From Trichoplusia ni (taxonomy: Eukaryota; Arthropoda; Insecta; Lepidoptera; Noctuidae): a DNA stretch of 64,000 nt. Shown here piece after piece: positions 60,601 to 64,000 of this stretch. The notes beneath the pieces were generated by a model, which saw only the letters and a list, made by a program, of their open reading frames with translations, had not been told where the DNA came from and did not search any database. The stretch covers positions 1 through 64,000 of the forward strand of contig NW_020800324.1 in the NCBI RefSeq assembly GCF_003590095.1. The letters are read 5' to 3'. Each line of letters opens with the position of its first letter. The first letter of the stretch is position 1. Made by a program: the position numbers and the translations under genes.

Positions 60601-63600
60601 TTTTACATAAACCACTATACTGTCTAACATTTCTTTTAGGCAATTAAATGTTGATGGCGCCAAATATTAATAAAAATGGGTACAACAAGAGAGCCGTACA
60701 TATAGGCTAAAGAAAAACAAATCGGTGAGGTGACAAATAATTTAGTCACCCATCAAAGAAGGTATAACCTTAACGTTGCTTTACCTAGATCTTTATTTTT
60801 AGTTGGTATTTGTTGTAGTACAATTATTTGACAACAATTCAAACAAGTAACAGAATTGTTGTTGAGAGATAGCGAAACTGATTAGCGAAAATTCATAGTT
60901 TTGGTACGATATTATAAAAAAAATGCGTGTGTCAAAATTAATATCAAACATGTTCACATAAAGCAATTAATTAAAACGATACCTATCGTAACCGCAACAA
61001 TAATCGCCTTGTATTTGAACATTAACAGAAACAACTAAGTGGAATGTGGTCCGATCAGTCACGCTCAGTACCTTATGAATATGGAAACATGAAAATTTCG
61101 CCCACAAATGCTTTGCGTCCCGGATTCGCGTCCCATAAGTAGGGCAGGCATCAGTTGACGTGACACCATTAGTACAGCGCCACTCAACCGGAGATTATAT
61201 GATCAAGATTATAAAATTAATGACGTCAACTTATTTAACAAGGATCTCAATGGAAGGAGGTTAGTCGTTAACTTATCAACAACTAATCGGTATGTGACTG
61301 TCCACTTTACGGCAAAATGACAAATATTGTTCATACGTCACAAGGGGAAAAGAGGGTTCTAAAAATATACAAAACTCTGATACGAAATTATGAGTAATTC
61401 GTGATTGTGATAACGCAAGTTTTCCACAATAATGTTATTGAATAAGCAATTGGCGTATAAACCCTTTTGGGTTGAAAGACCTTTGAGTGATATCGGCCTT
61501 AGAGCGAGTAGCCTGCTTTACAGTAAGAATTACAAGTTATAGAAATGTTGAAATAATAGCCCGTTGTATTACAGAGCCCATACATTTCATTGTAAGCTAT
61601 TTTTTTAAGTTTTTGTATGCGTGGCCTATATATTGCAGCTGGGCCATTCAATGTTAATGAACCATTTTTCTTGCAAGCTTAACTCGTGCATACATTGTGT
61701 TTACGTGTCACAGGAAATGACTCTACATCTGAACTACATTCGAGTCGCTTTTGTCCCGACTAACGGGACTCGGTATTTATCATTCAGGGTCGTCCGACTC
61801 ATTTACTTTGTCATAAAATATCGCAGCTGAAGGCCTACTGTACTCATTACTTCTAGTCAATGTTACAACGATTTTATTTTAATTTATAATTTTATTAAAA
61901 TATATTATCATACGTTGGGGTTCACTGAGACTAAATATGTTAAACCTCGACATAGTTTTTCGTAAAACTCTTCCAATCGAAGATTATGAACATTTTTAAC
62001 AAAGTATACAATTGTTTTGGATATTATGAGTATTATGCTAATAAGTTTTTAACTTTAGTTAAAAAGTTAACCTAATATTATTATTATCCTGCCATATTTT
62101 AACATTTGCCTAAACGGTGGTTCTAACTGAATTTATATGGGTATAATTTTTTATCAAACCCTACAAAAATCCCAATGAATTTCAGTATTTGTTTTGCACT
62201 GTTTCGTAAATAACTTTTGACCATAGTGATACAATTCATGACGCACAATTTTGCTTTTATGTATATGTTACGTATACATACGCCCCTAGGCAATGAATTC
62301 GATTGTGTCAGATAAAGCTAACCGTGTCGCACCGAGGATCTAGGTTTTGAGCACGTAACTTTGTTGATCTGTATGAATGTTGGCAGAAATATATGTATGT
62401 CAAAACGTAAAGAGGGCGACAGCGCGACCCACTCTTGGTGTTTTTTGTCATTAGGCTCTAAATACGGTGCTCCAGGCGTTCACGAAACAAACACTGTTAA
62501 AAATCTATTTTAAAGCAATTTCAAGAACTAAGATTCCTGAGAGTAAAACCTTGTTCAAGGAGTAGAAGGTCTCTAAACATAATCTATAAATTAAAATCTG
62601 AAGATTTATGAGGCAATAAATATTAAGCTTTTGTTTAATATATCTGCAGCGGTTATAACGACAGCAGTTTCGAGTATTTCTTATATTTATAATTACTGAT
62701 CGAGGAGGTCATTTATACACTACGACTCCGAATAGAGAACGAATAAGAGTAATAATTACAAGGAATCATGACTAATGTATCTCCTTGAACAAAGCTTACA
62801 AAATTGTATTGATAAGTTAAAACAATTAAGCTTATGAACGGAAAGTAGCGCCAGATGTAGTGTACGAGTGTCGGGGAGTGGGCGCCCTCGAATCAGTTTG
62901 ACTTGTGAATGTGTGAACCCGTTTTTTATTTAACTTTATAAGTTATTCGTTAATAACGCAACGGACCTAATATTTAACTTAAAGTTACTGATTATAGAAT
63001 GTTGCATAATTGTACCTTGACTGTTATTATGACTTATTATTTATAGTAGCTACAATTCAATAATGTGTCAAATAGTGTCTTCTAATACAATTTTATCAAT
63101 TTTTAAAACCTGTATTGGTGAAATCGTGAAATATCCTTGTAACATCTATTTGAAAATCCATTGTTAGCTTGAATAATAATATTTAGATTAAAATTTTAAT
63201 TATTTTTTAACAAAACTTTCACTAAATACTTCCATCATTGCTTTACATATCTGTCTGCAGAAGTAATTTCGAAATAATTTGTAAACCAAAGTGTTAATGC
63301 TGTTATTAGTCACTGTCATCAGCGCAACAAAGAGCAGGCATTTGTCACCGGTGATGGGTAGTGCAATATGTGGATGATTTTCTTTGCAACGAAAAGTAAG
63401 AGGTTCGGTCAGGCCGGGCGGCGGTGCGCAGCCTTGATCGCACTGAATTGGCAATATCCTGGAGCTACGAGAAGCCCGATTGGCGAAACCTTGCGACCTG
63501 CAAAAGTCGGTCGATGAACTCCGCAAGGCCGGCTCGGTGCCGCTTTCTTTGTTCGTGCTGTCGCAACCGCGGGCTCCAGCCACAGCCTCGGATCACTTTA

Positions 63601-64000
63601 TTAAGCCTTCACTCATCTAAATTAAAATAGCTCGTAACTCGGACTACAATCGTTCCCGATGACCTCATTTGTGTATACTCTGTGGTTACGAGTCTATAAA
63701 ACACTAAATTGATTTTATAATTAAGTCAAGGAAACAACAAACTGCCAGTATTTCCTAACAAAAGTAAACAAGAGTAAAGAATGGCTATTCTAATATCGGT
63801 CAACGCAGCCGATGTTAAAAGCAGCCGAGATTCTCTCAATTATTTTATTGAGATCAGGTCAGATGTAATTTTAACGGGGATTTTTCGGTTCGAATCACGT
63901 TGATTCTTCCTTATTTCTTTTGGGATAGTTGGCCTATATTTTAAATAATGGTTAAAATATTTGTGAATGATTATGTAAACAGCACTTGATATGTAGGCAA
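57641..64000. other. Upstream region of E75C
   Basis: The first 130 bases are CpG-rich and likely E75C leader/promoter. Beyond that the DNA is AT-rich with GC patches near 59000-59100, 59990-60090 and 63410-63600. No gene, RNA or recognised repeat found; the open frame in the last patch has no family resemblance I can see. Confidence 0.5.
60007..60019 (+). repeat. Poly(C) tract of 13
   Basis: C13 in a GC patch upstream of E75C; the only long C-run on the plus strand. Confidence 0.9.

Noticed and set aside
63200..63583. A 127-codon minus-strand open frame near the right edge
   Set aside because: No domain or family resemblance, and it overlaps an open frame on the other strand in the same GC patch.

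Overview
The window comes from an insect nuclear genome, almost certainly a moth or butterfly. It is AT-rich with short CpG-rich islets, its introns are large with GT..AG borders, and it carries dispersed repeats of types widespread in Lepidoptera, including a tRNA-derived SINE. I recognise one protein-coding gene: the ecdysone-inducible nuclear receptor E75 (Eip75B, NR1D3 group), read on the minus strand from about 57.6 kb down to about 16.65 kb.

The coding exons fit together in frame and resolve four transcript starts that converge on a shared 3' half. The isoform exons, in transcription order, are an E75C-type first exon (57640-57514), the E75A first exon (30810-30696), the shared first-zinc-finger exon (27662-27574), the second-zinc-finger exon (22312-22168), a hinge exon (18860-18625) and the ligand-binding/F-domain exon (18515-16986). 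E75B begins inside an extended form of the second-finger exon (22474-22168), so it has only one zinc finger. A tiny fourth first exon (20163-20100) encodes an E75D-type N-terminus that splices straight to the hinge exon and yields a receptor with no zinc fingers. Predicted lengths are 704 aa (A), 690 aa (B), 708 aa (C) and 609 aa (D). All four starts have an in-frame stop codon upstream. A can bind DNA through both fingers and C probably can too. B and D keep the ligand (heme)-binding and dimerisation region but lose DNA-binding capacity, a familiar design in the ecdysone cascade.

Layout: 1-16.6 kb is intergenic DNA downstream of E75 with three recognisable repeats and one perfect hairpin; 16.65-18.9 kb is the dense 3' part of the gene; 18.9-22.2 kb is the intron holding the E75D promoter and exon; 22.2-31.6 kb holds the E75B start, finger 1 and the E75A start; 31-57.5 kb is the E75C-specific part of a 29.9-kb intron; 57.6-64 kb is upstream of E75C. 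Near the middle of the large intron (41228/41227) there is a near-ideal recursive-splicing site, an acceptor fused directly to a donor. Other observations are a 79-nt pre-miRNA-like hairpin, nuclear-receptor half-site arrangements and G-runs on the template strand. I saw no second protein gene; the remaining open frames look like chance frames in GC-rich islets or antisense shadows of E75 exons.
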